Positions 22,433 through 31,639 of a stretch of DNA of 64,000 nucleotides are shown one piece after another. Under the pieces are notes generated by a model. That model searched no databases and was not told the origin of the DNA. It was given only the letters and a program-made list of their open reading frames with translations. Each line of letters opens with the position of its first letter. Position 1 is the first letter of the stretch. The stretch is from Dipteris shenzhenensis (taxonomy: Eukaryota; Polypodiophyta; Polypodiopsida; Gleicheniales): NCBI GenBank assembly GCA_047967505.1, contig CM106541.1; one strand, 5' to 3'. The position numbers were made by a program, and so were the translations under genes.

Positions 22433-22867
22433 ATGGATCTTTTTAAGGTAATCGATTCTGTCGAGCAAGCCATTAGCAGCCTCAAAGAATGGATTGTCGA
22501 GAACCAAGGAAAGAGAGAGGAGAGAAAGCAAAATCCAGCTCCATTAACCCAGTACGAGAAGGATGACTTTGCTTGTCAGAAGGGTTTAGAGAAGGAAGAG
22601 GAAAGAAAAATAAGTATGGCTACTACTGAAATAGATAAATTGTAGTCATATAGGAGAGAGTTGATAGACTTTCAAAGTGAGATATCTTTGCGTGTGGCTC
22701 GTTATGGAAGATTTTCCCCCGAGGAAGCGCAAGCCATTCGGAATAAACAAAGTGTTATGCAGGAGAAAATTCATCAATCCTTACTTCTCTTCTATAATTT
22801 TAACTACATCGATGAGGATGAGATGAGCTCAGCTCTTGAATGGGTTGAATTTAGGCTAAGGACTTGA
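22433..22867 (+). pseudogene. Small charged helical protein of S, one in-frame TAG
   Basis: Two open pieces (22433-22645 and 22661-22867) are in the same frame, separated by TAG (22643-22645) and five sense codons, for 144 codons in all. The product starts MDLFKVIDSVEQAISSLKEW and is rich in Glu, Lys and Gln with heptad-like spacing (probable coiled coil). The second part includes GRFSPEEAQAIRNK and ends EWVEFRLRT. It has its own TATA box and duplicated leader, which argues for a real gene. I do not recognise the family; a small accessory DNA- or transposase-binding protein is a guess. Confidence 0.5.
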
Positions 22868-23382
22868 AAATAGAAAATTCATCAAATTGAATGGCTGTAG
22901 TCTTGAAAATAAATTTGCCTTCCAGTGAGAGTCTTATTGTAGCTTTTGGTGTAATTTGCCTTCCAATGAGAGTCTTATTGTAACTTTTGGTGTTTTTCAA
23001 CACCTAAATTATAAATATTGTGAGAGTTTGCTACTTCCACTTGTAACTTTTGAAAGTGTTTCCTAAACACTATTATAAATATAAAGAGAGTTTACAATTA
23101 ATGGACCACTCTTTTTTGTGTAACTTATCTCAGGCTTAACTTTTGAAGGTGTTTATTAACACCATTAAATATTAAGAGAGTTTACAACAACCTAATCTTA
23201 TTTTTTCATGTAACTTATCTAGGCTGCGTTAAATTTTATAATTTTAGTTTCATGTCCTTAAAAAATATATAAAAAAATGCTTGTTTTTATGTTTTTATAT
23301 GTGCTTTGAAGATTGGGTTTTTCTTAAATTTTATCTAAAACTAGTCCAAAAGTATATGTAAAAATGAATTTGTACATTGACA
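22868..23382. other. Right subterminal region of S
   Basis: AT-rich, non-coding. It contains tandem TTTGCCTTCCA(G/A)TGAGAGTCTTATTGTA(G/A)CTTTTGGTGT copies (about 22915-22995) and three diverged (T/A)ACTTTTGAA(A/G)GTGTTT...AACAC(T/C)ATTA...AGAGAGTTTACAA blocks (about 22980-23190). Such stacked motifs near a terminus are candidate transposase binding sites. Confidence 0.55.
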
Positions 23383-23408
23383 AGTCCAAAATTAATGAAA
23401 TAAGTGTT
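23383..23408 (-). repeat. Right terminal inverted repeat of S
   Basis: 26 bp, exact complement of 4811-4836, followed by target duplication TTGA (23409-23412) and then the resumed gag of element N (complement of ATGCAGCTC...). Confidence 0.95.
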
Positions 23409-23412
23409 TTGA

Positions 23413-23753
23413 GCTGCATTTTCCTGGCTTGCGTATTTGTGCTGTACATTTTTGCCAAAGTATCCCATGCCTCCTTTGGCATACTTGCATCATGAATATG
23501 CACAATCATAGAATCTGAAATACTGATAGACAGCCAGTACATAACTTTTCTGGCTCTCTCATGCCATCCTTTAAATGCCTGCATTTCTTGTTGATTGGGA
23601 ACATTAGGAAGAACTGGTTCTTCTTCATTTCCTATAATGAACTCCCAATAGCCTTTTCCCATAAGGAAATTCGTCATTCTAAACTTCCATGCTTGGAAGT
23701 TGTTCTTGTCAAGCTTTTCAGTGACAATATGTGAAAGAGAATTAGACGCCATT
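23413..23753 (-). pseudogene. copia gag, N-terminal half, element N
   Basis: From ATG at 23753 the minus strand reads MASNSLSHIVTEKLDKNNFQ, KFRMTNFLMGKGYWEFI, PKEAWDTLAKMYSTNTQA and ends ARKMQL at the transposon S junction, then KQELHN continues at 4806. It is a standard copia gag N-terminus (DUF4219/UBN2). The leader between gag and the LTR (23754-24264) has no other gene. Confidence 0.9.
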
Positions 23754-24264
23754 ACAAAACACTGCAAAAAACATAGCTTCTGCCTCACACAGGCAAATCT
23801 GCAAAACTGACAAAAGTGGTATTTGTCCACACAGTCACTTCCTAGTGACAATTTTGCATGAACAGGCAATAAGGATGATTCTATAACTCCCAATATCTCT
23901 GTGCACAGGCATACGATGCAATTTCTATGGCAATTTTTCACCGACCCATAGAACAGTGGTCGCATAGCAAAAATAGGGCCTTTTTCTGAGTGCCTGTGAA
24001 GAACTTCTGCCTCCAAAACGGTCCCCAAAATGGCCTCGAATCAGAAAAATAAAGTCACTACGGGCTTCGCCCTTTCCCGCAGCATATACTGGCCTCTCGC
24101 CACACCATGAAGGGCATCTCAATCTGAGATAGTGCACTCTTGCACTTTCAGCTGTGCTACCTGCAAAGATTTGCTCCCAAACTCAAAAAAGGAAAGCAAC
24201 ACTGGTCCTCTTACCAGGACACCGCGAACTTGGTTTGCTTTCTTGAGCTCCTTACCACGAATCA

Positions 24265-24277
24265 GGCTCTGATACCA
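24265..24277 (-). other. Primer binding site of element N
   Basis: The complement of this site is TGGTATCAGAGCC, the classic plant copia initiator-Met tRNA primer site. It directly abuts the 5' LTR and fixes the element boundary and orientation. Confidence 0.92.
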
Positions 24278-24630
24278 TGTGAAGATAGTGGGAGAGAGGG
24301 AAGGAGTCTCACTTGCGGCTTTCTCACATACACAATGGGGGAATACACACAAAGGTGGAGGCTGAAAATAGTTTTCCTCTTCTTAGTTGTGAAAGCCAAA
24401 AGAACTCTAGTACAAAGGAAATAGGAGAACCCTATATGTGGGTCTCAAACCAAACTCAGCTAACTAAGGTGGCATACTAACTGAGCCACGAACTAGAGTA
24501 CATAAGGATAGTTGTCATCCAGCTATTATTCGTGGACAGTGTACCAACCGCATCTGCAGCTAACAAGTCGGTGACATAAATGCACAATGGTCACCCTGGC
24601 ATATCACGAGTGGAGCTCGATATCTCAACA
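24278..24630 (-). repeat. 5' LTR of element N
   Basis: 353 bp, TGTGAAGATAG...CTCAACA on the plus strand, pair of 438-797. It is followed by GGTTG (24631-24635), the right target-duplication copy. Confidence 0.9.
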
Positions 24631-25044
24631 GGTTGTGGGCCGAATGGAGATCGTAGGTTAGTTGCTCTATTTTGCGCACCGGTTCTATCGTATGGTCGGT
24701 GGCCTATTTCGGGCCGACCCCCAGTAGACCATTTTGGGTGGACTGGGTCAGCCACCCAATTGAGCCTAACCGACTACGACTGGTGGCTATATAAGAGCAA
24801 GCCTGTGAAGCTTATTTCATCACTGGCTACAACAATCCTGATTCCTTAGTATCCAGCTTTCATCTTCTACTGTTTCCGACATGCCATCGAAGCTTCTTTC
24901 ATAGGAGCGCACGGTTGGGAGGCAGCGCCATCTATTGTATCAGTTCTACAGTAATCAAATTTTTGATTCTCCATACTATCTTGATTTCTCTCTTGCGTAC
25001 AAGATTCTATTATCTGTTGAGTACAGACGTATTATTTTCTTACA
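24631..25044 (+). repeat. 3' LTR of copia element A, right half
   Basis: Resumes the LTR broken at 437 and matches 46918-47331 to the end TTCTTACA. It carries a TATA box TATATAAG (24788-24795). Without element N the LTR is about 730 bp. Confidence 0.88.
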
Positions 25045-25324
25045 TTCTCTTCCTACTCTTTCTCCTTGTTTGTAGGCTTATGCTTTCTCCTTGTTTGTAG
25101 GCTTCTCCAAACTCATCCAACCCCTTTGAAAAGTTGCTTCTCCAAATTCCCCCTTCCTCTAACTAGTTATCTGAAAAAATAGTATGTTTTCTCTTTTTTG
25201 TAGGGCCAAGCCACGAAACATGGTTCGATACTTTTCCATCTAAGAAAGTGCTTCCTCTTTTTCCCTTTTGTTATTTCCGTTATTTGCATTAGCTTGTAGC
25301 TAACGCCTTAAGCGCTAGCTACAA
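25045..25324. other. Flank of element A, no gene
   Basis: No coding sequence. It contains a short tandem TATGCTTTCTCCTTGTTTGTAGGCTT repeat (25078-25105) and an imperfect palindrome TTGTAGCTAACGCCTTAAGC / GCTAGCTACAA (25293-25324). Confidence 0.4.
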
Positions 25325-26565
25325 TGATGGGCATAGGAACCCTCTCTTTCCCTCTCTTCTCTTATTCCCTCTCTTTTTCTCTTATGCATATGTTTTTCCT
25401 TCTCTTATGCTTATGCTCTTTTTCCCTTCTTTCTATCTCTTTTCCCCTCTTCCTTCTCTTATTTCCACTCTCTCTTTTCCTCTCTTTTTCTCCTCTTTTC
25501 ATAAGCATATGTATTTGCCTATGCTTATGCTTATGCATGAGCATATGCTCATATGCTCATGCATAAGCAAAATCTTATTCTTTCGAGATCTCTTTTTCTC
25601 TTATGCTTACATGCTCATGCATAAGCATAAGCATATGCTTTCTTTCTTTTTCTCTTATGCCTATGTTCTTTTTCCCTCTTCCTTCTCTTATGCTTATGCT
25701 CTTTTCCTCTCTTCTTTTTCCCCTCTTCCTTCTCTTCTTTTTCCCTCTTCTTTTTTCCCTCTTTCAATCTCTTTTCCCCTCTTCCTTCTCTTATGCCTAT
25801 GCTCTTTTCCCCTCTTCTTTTTTCCCCTCTTTCAATCTCTTTTCCCCTCTTCCTTCTCTTATGCTTATGCTCTTTTCCTCTCTTTCGATCTCTTTTCCCC
25901 CCTTCCTTCTCTTATGCTTATGCTCTTTTCCTCTCTTCTTTTTTCCCTTTTTCAATCTCTTTCTCCCTTTTCCTTCTCTTCTTTTTCCCTCTTCTTTTTT
26001 CGACCCTCTTTCAATCTCTTTTCCCCTCTTCCTTCTCTTATGCCTATGCTCTTTTCCCCTCTTTCAATCTCTTTTCCCCTCTTTCTTCTCTTCTTTTTCC
26101 CTCTTCTTTTTCCCCTCTTTCAATATCTTTTTTCCCTCTTTTGAGCATATGCTTTCTCTCTTTTTCTCTTCTGCATATGTTTTTTCTTCTCTTATGCTTA
26201 TGCTTATGCATGAGCATATGTCTCCTTCTTCTCCGTCTCCTTCTCCTTTCCTTCTCTTCTTTTTCCCTCTCTTTTTCTCTTCTTTTCATAAGCATATGCC
26301 TATGCCTATGCCTATGACTATGCCTATGCTTATGCTTATGCTTATGCATGAGCATATGCTCATATGCTTATGCATAAGCATAGGCATATGCTTTCTCTCT
26401 TTTTCGCTTATGCATATGCTTTCTCTCTTTTTTCTCTTATGCATATTTGGTTCTTTTCCCCTCTTTCAATCTCTTTACCTCTTTTCTTTCTCTTCTTTTC
26501 CCCTCATTCTCTTATGCATATGCTTTCCGCTTCTTACCCGCTCTTGTTTTTTGTTTTCTGTTTTT
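25325..26565. repeat. CT-rich array with ATGC/CATATG palindromes
   Basis: About 1.2 kb of TTTTCCCCTCTTCCTTCTC units alternating with CTTATGC(A/T)TATGCT. Dense self-complementary clusters (GCATAAGCATAAGCATATGC) lie at 25500-25640, 26190-26220 and 26285-26400. Frames of up to 348 codons are Ser/Phe/Leu low complexity without a start context and are not genes. Confidence 0.85.
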
Positions 26566-27229
26566 GTGTTTGTGTCTACATTTGTCCAATCCCCCCAAAT
26601 TAGACATGAGATTATGTCACACATCCAACGAGTACGAAAACCCTCGTAGGAGGAGACATCATGATCTCTATTCTCCAGAGGACTTTGATTCCACTCCGGC
26701 GACACCTCAGGGGCCTACCCCTATGACCTGGCCCAACTCCTCTCGGACGTAGCACTGTGACTACCACTCAGGCAACTCCTTTGCTAGCAGACCATGGCTT
26801 TGTTGGGAGTCCCGAAGAGTTTGTCGCACAGATGACTGATGTGGAGGCAGCGAGATTCTTTTCTCTATTATCCCAGAGGACCTCAGCAAATCCCTCTCCT
26901 ACACCGAGGGCTGGACCTATTGTCTAGCCGTCCCCTCTAGTCCCTTTGATTGAGGGGTCATCACCTGGGCATGCCCATTGTAAGGGAAGGAAGAGTAGGA
27001 GGGGTCGTTTATGTTGTGCTGACTCGGGAGATGTAGACGAGTCAGCACACTCACATCCCTATAGGTCTCCACTTTGTCTCGAGGCCCAATACCAATCAGG
27101 TCCCTTGCCCTCTCCTACTCCCACTACTACTCCTCGCTTCGTAAGCGCTCGCATAAACACCACTCTCTCTAACTTTGCCACTACCATGAGTCCTCCTTAC
27201 CCAGTCGAGGACCTATCCTATCAAATCAC

Positions 27230-28010
27230 GGCTGCTAGAGAGATAATATAAGATAAAAAGGGCTCAACAGTGATGGCAACCATGATGCGTTTGATGATCC
27301 ACCACTTCAGGAGTGGCATAGCTACTGACTGGCGGTGCCAGGATGAGGGAAAGAAGTAGGTATTCATCAATGAATTGAAAACAAAATATTCTAACCCTCC
27401 AAATCGGGAGTTCAATTTGGATTACATGAAAGAGTGCATGGGGTTTCTCTTGAAGCATCCTAGGTTAACCTTGTGTACTTCGATCGCAAAGGGGAAGGCT
27501 AAACCTAGCTAGATAGACAAAGCTGATTGGAAGTTTTTCAAGAAGCAGTGTAGGGACCATCCTGAAATGTTTGAGGGCTACGAGGAGACAGCTATGGACT
27601 CCGTAGGTACTTTGCACTTTGGTGCAGGCGGATGATTGGAGTTTGAGGCAACTGTGGTAAGTCTACTTCTTCTCATTTAATGTATTGTTTGATTTTTTTT
27701 TACTATATATTGCATGCATTTTATCTAACTCTTGTAAATTGGACCCATAGCAAGTTACAATGGGTCACCTTCCTACAAACACAAAGACGAGATGCACATT
27801 TTGCATAGGAACAAAGCCATGGTTTATTGAGCAGGAGGCGTTGGGAGCGACGGTCAATTGGGTCGAGGTGACTGCTTGCATGGTATAAGTCTACTCCTAC
27901 TTGTAATCTCACTTTTTAAACTGTTTTATTTTTTAAGTTCCAATCTAATTTCCAATTAATATGGTTTCACTCTTAGAATCAAAGCTCGAATGTCCCATCA
28001 GCGGAGGTGA
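27230..28010 (+). pseudogene. Degenerate CACTA-associated ORF (Ptta/En/Spm type)
   Basis: The frame starting KYSNPPNREFNLDYMKE contains two TAG stops (27357-27359 and near 27510). A GTAAGT donor-like site follows GGAGTTTGAGG near 27655, and a second exon-like piece lies at 27750-27890. The pattern resembles the Transposase_24/Ptta accessory protein of plant CACTA elements as I remember it; the assignment is tentative. Confidence 0.4.
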
Positions 28011-28189
28011 GCATGGATGATGAGGGATTAGGCTTACACGGCTTCGACGAGGGCCAGGGATCACAAGTACAGCTCACAAGGGCCAAGGATCAGGTGCAGC
28101 TGATGAGGGCCAGGGATCTCAGGCCAGCGCAATTAGGATGAGGAGGACGATGCAGATGAGCAGCAGCAGCAGTAGTAGTAGTATTAGTA

Positions 28190-28471
28190 GTAGTTTGCAT
28201 ATACTTCACCATGTATATGCTTTTGTATATCAGCTCGTTTGAGCAATTTTGTATCACCCTTTTTGAAAGGGTAATTTTGTAACAAACAATGTTGTATATC
28301 TTTGACATGTATATGCTTCTGTCACTCAGTTCATTTGACTGATTTTGTTTCACCCTTTCCACAAGGGAAATTTTGTAACAAAAAACATTCTTTTGTAATT
28401 ACTAAATAAAAAACATTAGTGGGAAAAAACAAGGCTTGCTGTGGCCCTGTTTAGCCCCACTAATGTTTTTT
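28190..28471. repeat. Tandem 110-bp duplication and 16-bp hairpin arms in the CACTA 3' region
   Basis: The block GTATATGCTTTTGTATATCA...TTTTGTAACAAACA recurs as GTATATGCTTCTGTCACTCA...TTTTGTAACAAAAA. It is followed by inverted arms AAAAAACATTAGTGGG (28408-28423) and CCCACTAATGTTTTTT (28456-28471) with a 32-nt loop. Confidence 0.75.
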
Positions 28472-28484
28472 TTCTGTTAATCGT

Positions 28485-28593
28485 CACTATATAGCAACAT
28501 TTACCAATGTCACTATATAGCGATGCTTACCAGCATCGCTATATAGCGACATTTATTAGTGTCGCTATATAGCGATGCTTATATAGTGACCGT
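28485..28593. repeat. CACTA subterminal palindromes (CGCTATATAGCG), about 25-bp period
   Basis: Five TATATA-centred palindromic units (CACTATATAGCA, CACTATATAGCG, CGCTATATAGCG twice, ATATAGTG) lie about 25 bp apart, roughly 115 bp before the element terminus. The same motif recurs at 50155-50242 beside the TNP2 relic. Confidence 0.85.
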
Positions 28594-28708
28594 TCTTTTT
28601 TTATGCTTATAGTGATGTAAATACCGACCTTTGCGGTTGTCAAAAAAAAACTTTTTAGTGTAAAAAAGGTCTGTATTTCTGTCGAAAAAGGGCCTATGCC
28701 TTGTAGTG

Positions 28709-30330
28709 TCTATAGGTGGATGATGCACCATCTTTACCCTTAGCTCTAAGAAACTCAGCATATGTGGAGCTATAATGTGCACTTCTCTTATCAAGGCTAG
28801 AATAGTTTGCCATCGAGCCTACTAACCTTTCTCAGAACCAAAAGAAGAGCTATTGGTGCCTTGGCTCAATACTTGGAATGGTACGAGCCATGATGGTGGA
28901 AAAAGCTTGGGTACCCATGGATGGGCTTGACGGAACCATGCAAGTATGAGAGGCAAACAACATCTTTTAACCTTCCATTTCCCTTATCGTTAGGCAAAGA
29001 AAAATGGATAGGCATGGAAAGGCCTCAAATAGGTCGGATCTCCACCATTGTAGGCTAGGTCTTTGCCCCTTTATGGCGGTCTCCAAATACATCATGAATA
29101 CTAGAAGCCCCCCATTAAGAAATGAATCTACTGTATTATCATCTTCATTAGACAGCTTGAAGGTGCTTGCCACCTATGCTTCATTAAGAGTCTCAATCTT
29201 CCTCACTCTAACTTGGAAGGTCATTAAGACCATTTCCCTTGGCTACACATCTTGCAACACCCCTAGTCATGGGTATGGCTAGTGGAGTGTTACAGCATGG
29301 ACATGAATGCAAACAATGGATCCCATGACTTGGACAACATTAAGTAAAATGGGCATTGGGGTTCTAGCATATGATTCATCGTAGGGGTGGAAGGGGGCTT
29401 TGAGAGCATGGAAGGTGGTAGGAGAGGGATTTTCTTTGGTGGCAAATTGTTAATCTCCCCTTAAGGACTATATATAATGGGTTGGAGAAATTTCCACCCT
29501 CCCACTCTTTTCCCCTTCATTTCTTATGTTAGTTCATTTGACTTGGGTGCCTATAGATGCTATGATCACACACTCTTCGACTAGATTTTGCTATGACCAG
29601 ACAATTGCAATACTGGCGCCCCCTTAAATGACACCTTGTTGGGATGATGGGCAAGGATCAGTGGCACATGCAGAGTCCCAATTAAATATTCTAGCCCGCA
29701 CCCACCTTGCTAGTAGACTAGCATAGCATAGGCAGTCATATACATCATCGTTTGGCCACCCATGATGTGTGATTAGATGGTTGTCATGGGAGAATTTCTC
29801 AGTCACATCAAAGCCAAGATCATAATAATTCAATGGTAGGAAAGGTACCATTTTGAATGGCACCATAACTAGAAATTATAAAATTCTAATGGTTTGATTT
29901 CCTATTATTCTTACAGTCTTCTGGCTCAATTGTAATCCAAGGCTACGGTTCACACATTGTTATATTGCAAGCTAATGTGAGGCAGAGAATTTAGATGGTC
30001 ATGATCACTCTCATGCAAGGCCTGTGTTTACCCAGTGGTTATAATTGTCCAAATGACTTTGATCAACCATAATCTTATCGCTCTCTAAGAATAGACATTT
30101 CAAGCTGCAATGTGGATCTTGAAAATTTGAGCTTGCAAATTAGATGATCTTGAGTCTACAATGTCAATCTTTAAAATCTAAGCCTGTGAATTAGATGGTC
30201 TCTTAGAGCTACCCATTTGGAATAGACGTGGGTCCACTTGAAGGACAATACTACAATGTGGGTCTTTTGAATAAGATAGTCATGAGTCCACTCACCCAAC
30301 ATGTGCAAACAACTGTACTAAACCCCCTTT
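28709..30330. other. No recognisable gene
   Basis: Mixed-composition DNA with only short frames (up to 92 codons) lacking start context or similarity I recognise. No LTR, TIR or RNA gene seen. Confidence 0.4.
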
Positions 30331-31625
30331 TTGTACTACTAAGAGGAAAGAAAAATAAAACGCATTACATGCACAAATCCATCTAAACAAAACAATTTCA
30401 CCCACCGGCGGGCTAGTTTAGGATAGTCACATATAATCAAGGTAATAGTTAAACTAATCAAGTTACTAGTTAAACAAAACAATTTCACTTTAGGATCGTC
30501 ACACATAATCAAACTAATCAAGGTAATAATTAACCTAATCAAGCTACTAGTATAGAAAAACAACTAGGCTAGTTTAGGAGAGTCACAATTTCAACCCCTG
30601 GGCTAGTGTCTGAACTGAACTAGCTCGGTAATATATTGTTGTACATGTAAAAATCATAGTCTAATTAAACTAATCAAGCTAGTAATTAAGCCAATCAAAG
30701 CTACTAGAAAACAAAATCATTTCTACTGGCTGGGCTGGTTTAGGATAGTAGTCACATAACTGGTGTTTGACCTAAGGAGGTCTGAGTATGATATATAAGA
30801 ATTAAACAATAACAATATATCGATGTTCACTGTTGCAATTCTATCCAACCATAATTTCAATCACGTATCTATTGTTTGGCTTGAACCAGCTCAGTGATGT
30901 TGCAATCGTTGAGCAAGTTTATGACAATGAGGTTTAGAATTTACTAGTATATGACCCAAACCATCATAAAATTAAATCTAAATAATTTAAATATAGGAAA
31001 CACAACAATTTCAACCACCGAGCTGGTCATCAATTAGACAATAAAAATATATTTTTGTTGTGTTGTGAAATATATTGCTGTTAATTTCTGTTCAGCCATG
31101 CTAGTTTAGGACAATCACATAACTAGTGTTGGATGTGAACCAACCACCACGGTTGCTTGATGTTCCAACCACCAAGATGGTTTAGTCCACAATTATAGTA
31201 TGTCCAAGATAGTAGCCCAATGTAGAAAATAAACATTCCAAAATGCAATCACAGACAACCATCAAGCTTATTTAGGACAATCACTTGACTGGTGCGAAAT
31301 ATATTGATGTTAATGTTTTCAACCACATTGGTTTAGAACAATAACATAACTGGTGTTTGTAGCCATGGTTGCTTGATATTCCAATCATTTATATGGTTTA
31401 CCACAATTACATTAAGTCTAAGCCACAACCTGATGTAGAAATCAAACATTCCCAAACTCAATTACAGACATACCATCGTGCTAGGTTTAGGACCATCACA
31501 TGATGTTCCAACCACCGAGCTAGTTTAATCACATTAGACAGTCCAATTTTAAAATTAAACAATTAAACTATTATAAAACTCAATCATAGACAACCACTGG
31601 GCTAGTTTAGGCAACCTCTTACCTG
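30331..31625. repeat. Strongly diverged tandem or dispersed repeats (GGGCTAGTTTAGGA(T/C)A type)
   Basis: The phrase GGCTAGTTTAGGA with AGTCACATAA recurs at least eight times (for example 30410, 30563, 30735, 31100, 31265, 31480, 31600), mixed with AACTAATCAAG(C/G)TA(A/C)TAGTTAA. Spacing is irregular (about 80-200 bp). An old satellite-like or element-derived array; no coding. Confidence 0.6.
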
Positions 31626-31639
31626 CGTTGTATCCAACA

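Larger units (their letters stand above)
4811..23408. mobile_element. Giant 18.6 kb TIR DNA transposon S with at least three genes
   Basis: The ends carry a perfect 26-bp inverted repeat (left AACACTTATTTCATTAATTT...; right is its complement). Both sides are flanked by TTGA (4807-4810; 23409-23412), which occurs once in the rejoined gag of element N. A shared subterminal motif TACTTTTGGACTA lies about 45-55 bp inside both ends. Inside are a transposase-like frame on the minus strand (5680-9348), a multi-exon plus-strand gene (15710-21538), a small gene (22433-22867) and long simple or tandem arrays. The 4-bp duplication excludes hAT, Mutator, PIF/Harbinger and mariner and does not fit CACTA, whose termini also differ. 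A Sola-like superfamily is my best guess, from the 4-bp TSD and the GHTHxDxD motif. Three in-frame stops suggest this copy is not fully functional. Confidence 0.9.
438..24630 (-). mobile_element. Ty1/copia retrotransposon N, nested in the LTR of A and itself split by transposon S
   Basis: LTRs at 438-797 and 24278-24630 both run TGTGAAGATAG to CTCAACA. The primer site (complement of TGGTATCAGAGCC) abuts the right LTR at 24265-24277, and a polypurine tract abuts the left LTR, so the element points to the minus strand. The flanks are GGCTG and GGTTG, a 5-bp duplication with one change, confirmed by the uninterrupted LTR at 46.9 kb. Without the 18.6 kb insertion at 4811-23408 the element is about 5.6 kb, normal for copia. 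The order gag, protease, integrase, RT, RNase H identifies copia. By eye the LTRs are about 93% identical, and several stops and a frameshift make it non-autonomous. Confidence 0.92.
26600..28708 (+). mobile_element. CACTA (En/Spm) element remnant, right end at 28708
   Basis: The right terminus GGCCTATGCCTTGTAGTG ends in the complement of CACTACAAGG, the standard CACTA terminus. Inside are subterminal TATATA-centred palindromes (28485-28593) and a broken plus-strand frame of plant-transposon type. That frame includes REFNLDYMKECMGFLLKHP, DKADWKFFKKQCRDHPEMFE and, after an intron-like gap, TKTRCTFCIGTKPWF. A left CACTA end was not found, so the element is truncated or its start lies before the CT-rich array. 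Confidence 0.6.

Noticed and set aside
4811-23408. Assignment of S to CACTA (En/Spm) because of the DUF8039-like and Ulp1-like domains
   Set aside because: Termini do not start CACTA, the duplication is four bases (TTGA) not three, and the core motifs differ from TNP2.
25324-26649. Overlapping Ser/Phe/Leu frames up to 348 codons in the CT-rich array
   Set aside because: Low-complexity pyrimidine tract open in all three plus frames; no membrane-protein pattern beyond the repeat itself.
28140-28200. AGC/AGT trinucleotide tract as a CRISPR or coding repeat
   Set aside because: A short GCA/GTA microsatellite only; no spacer-repeat structure.
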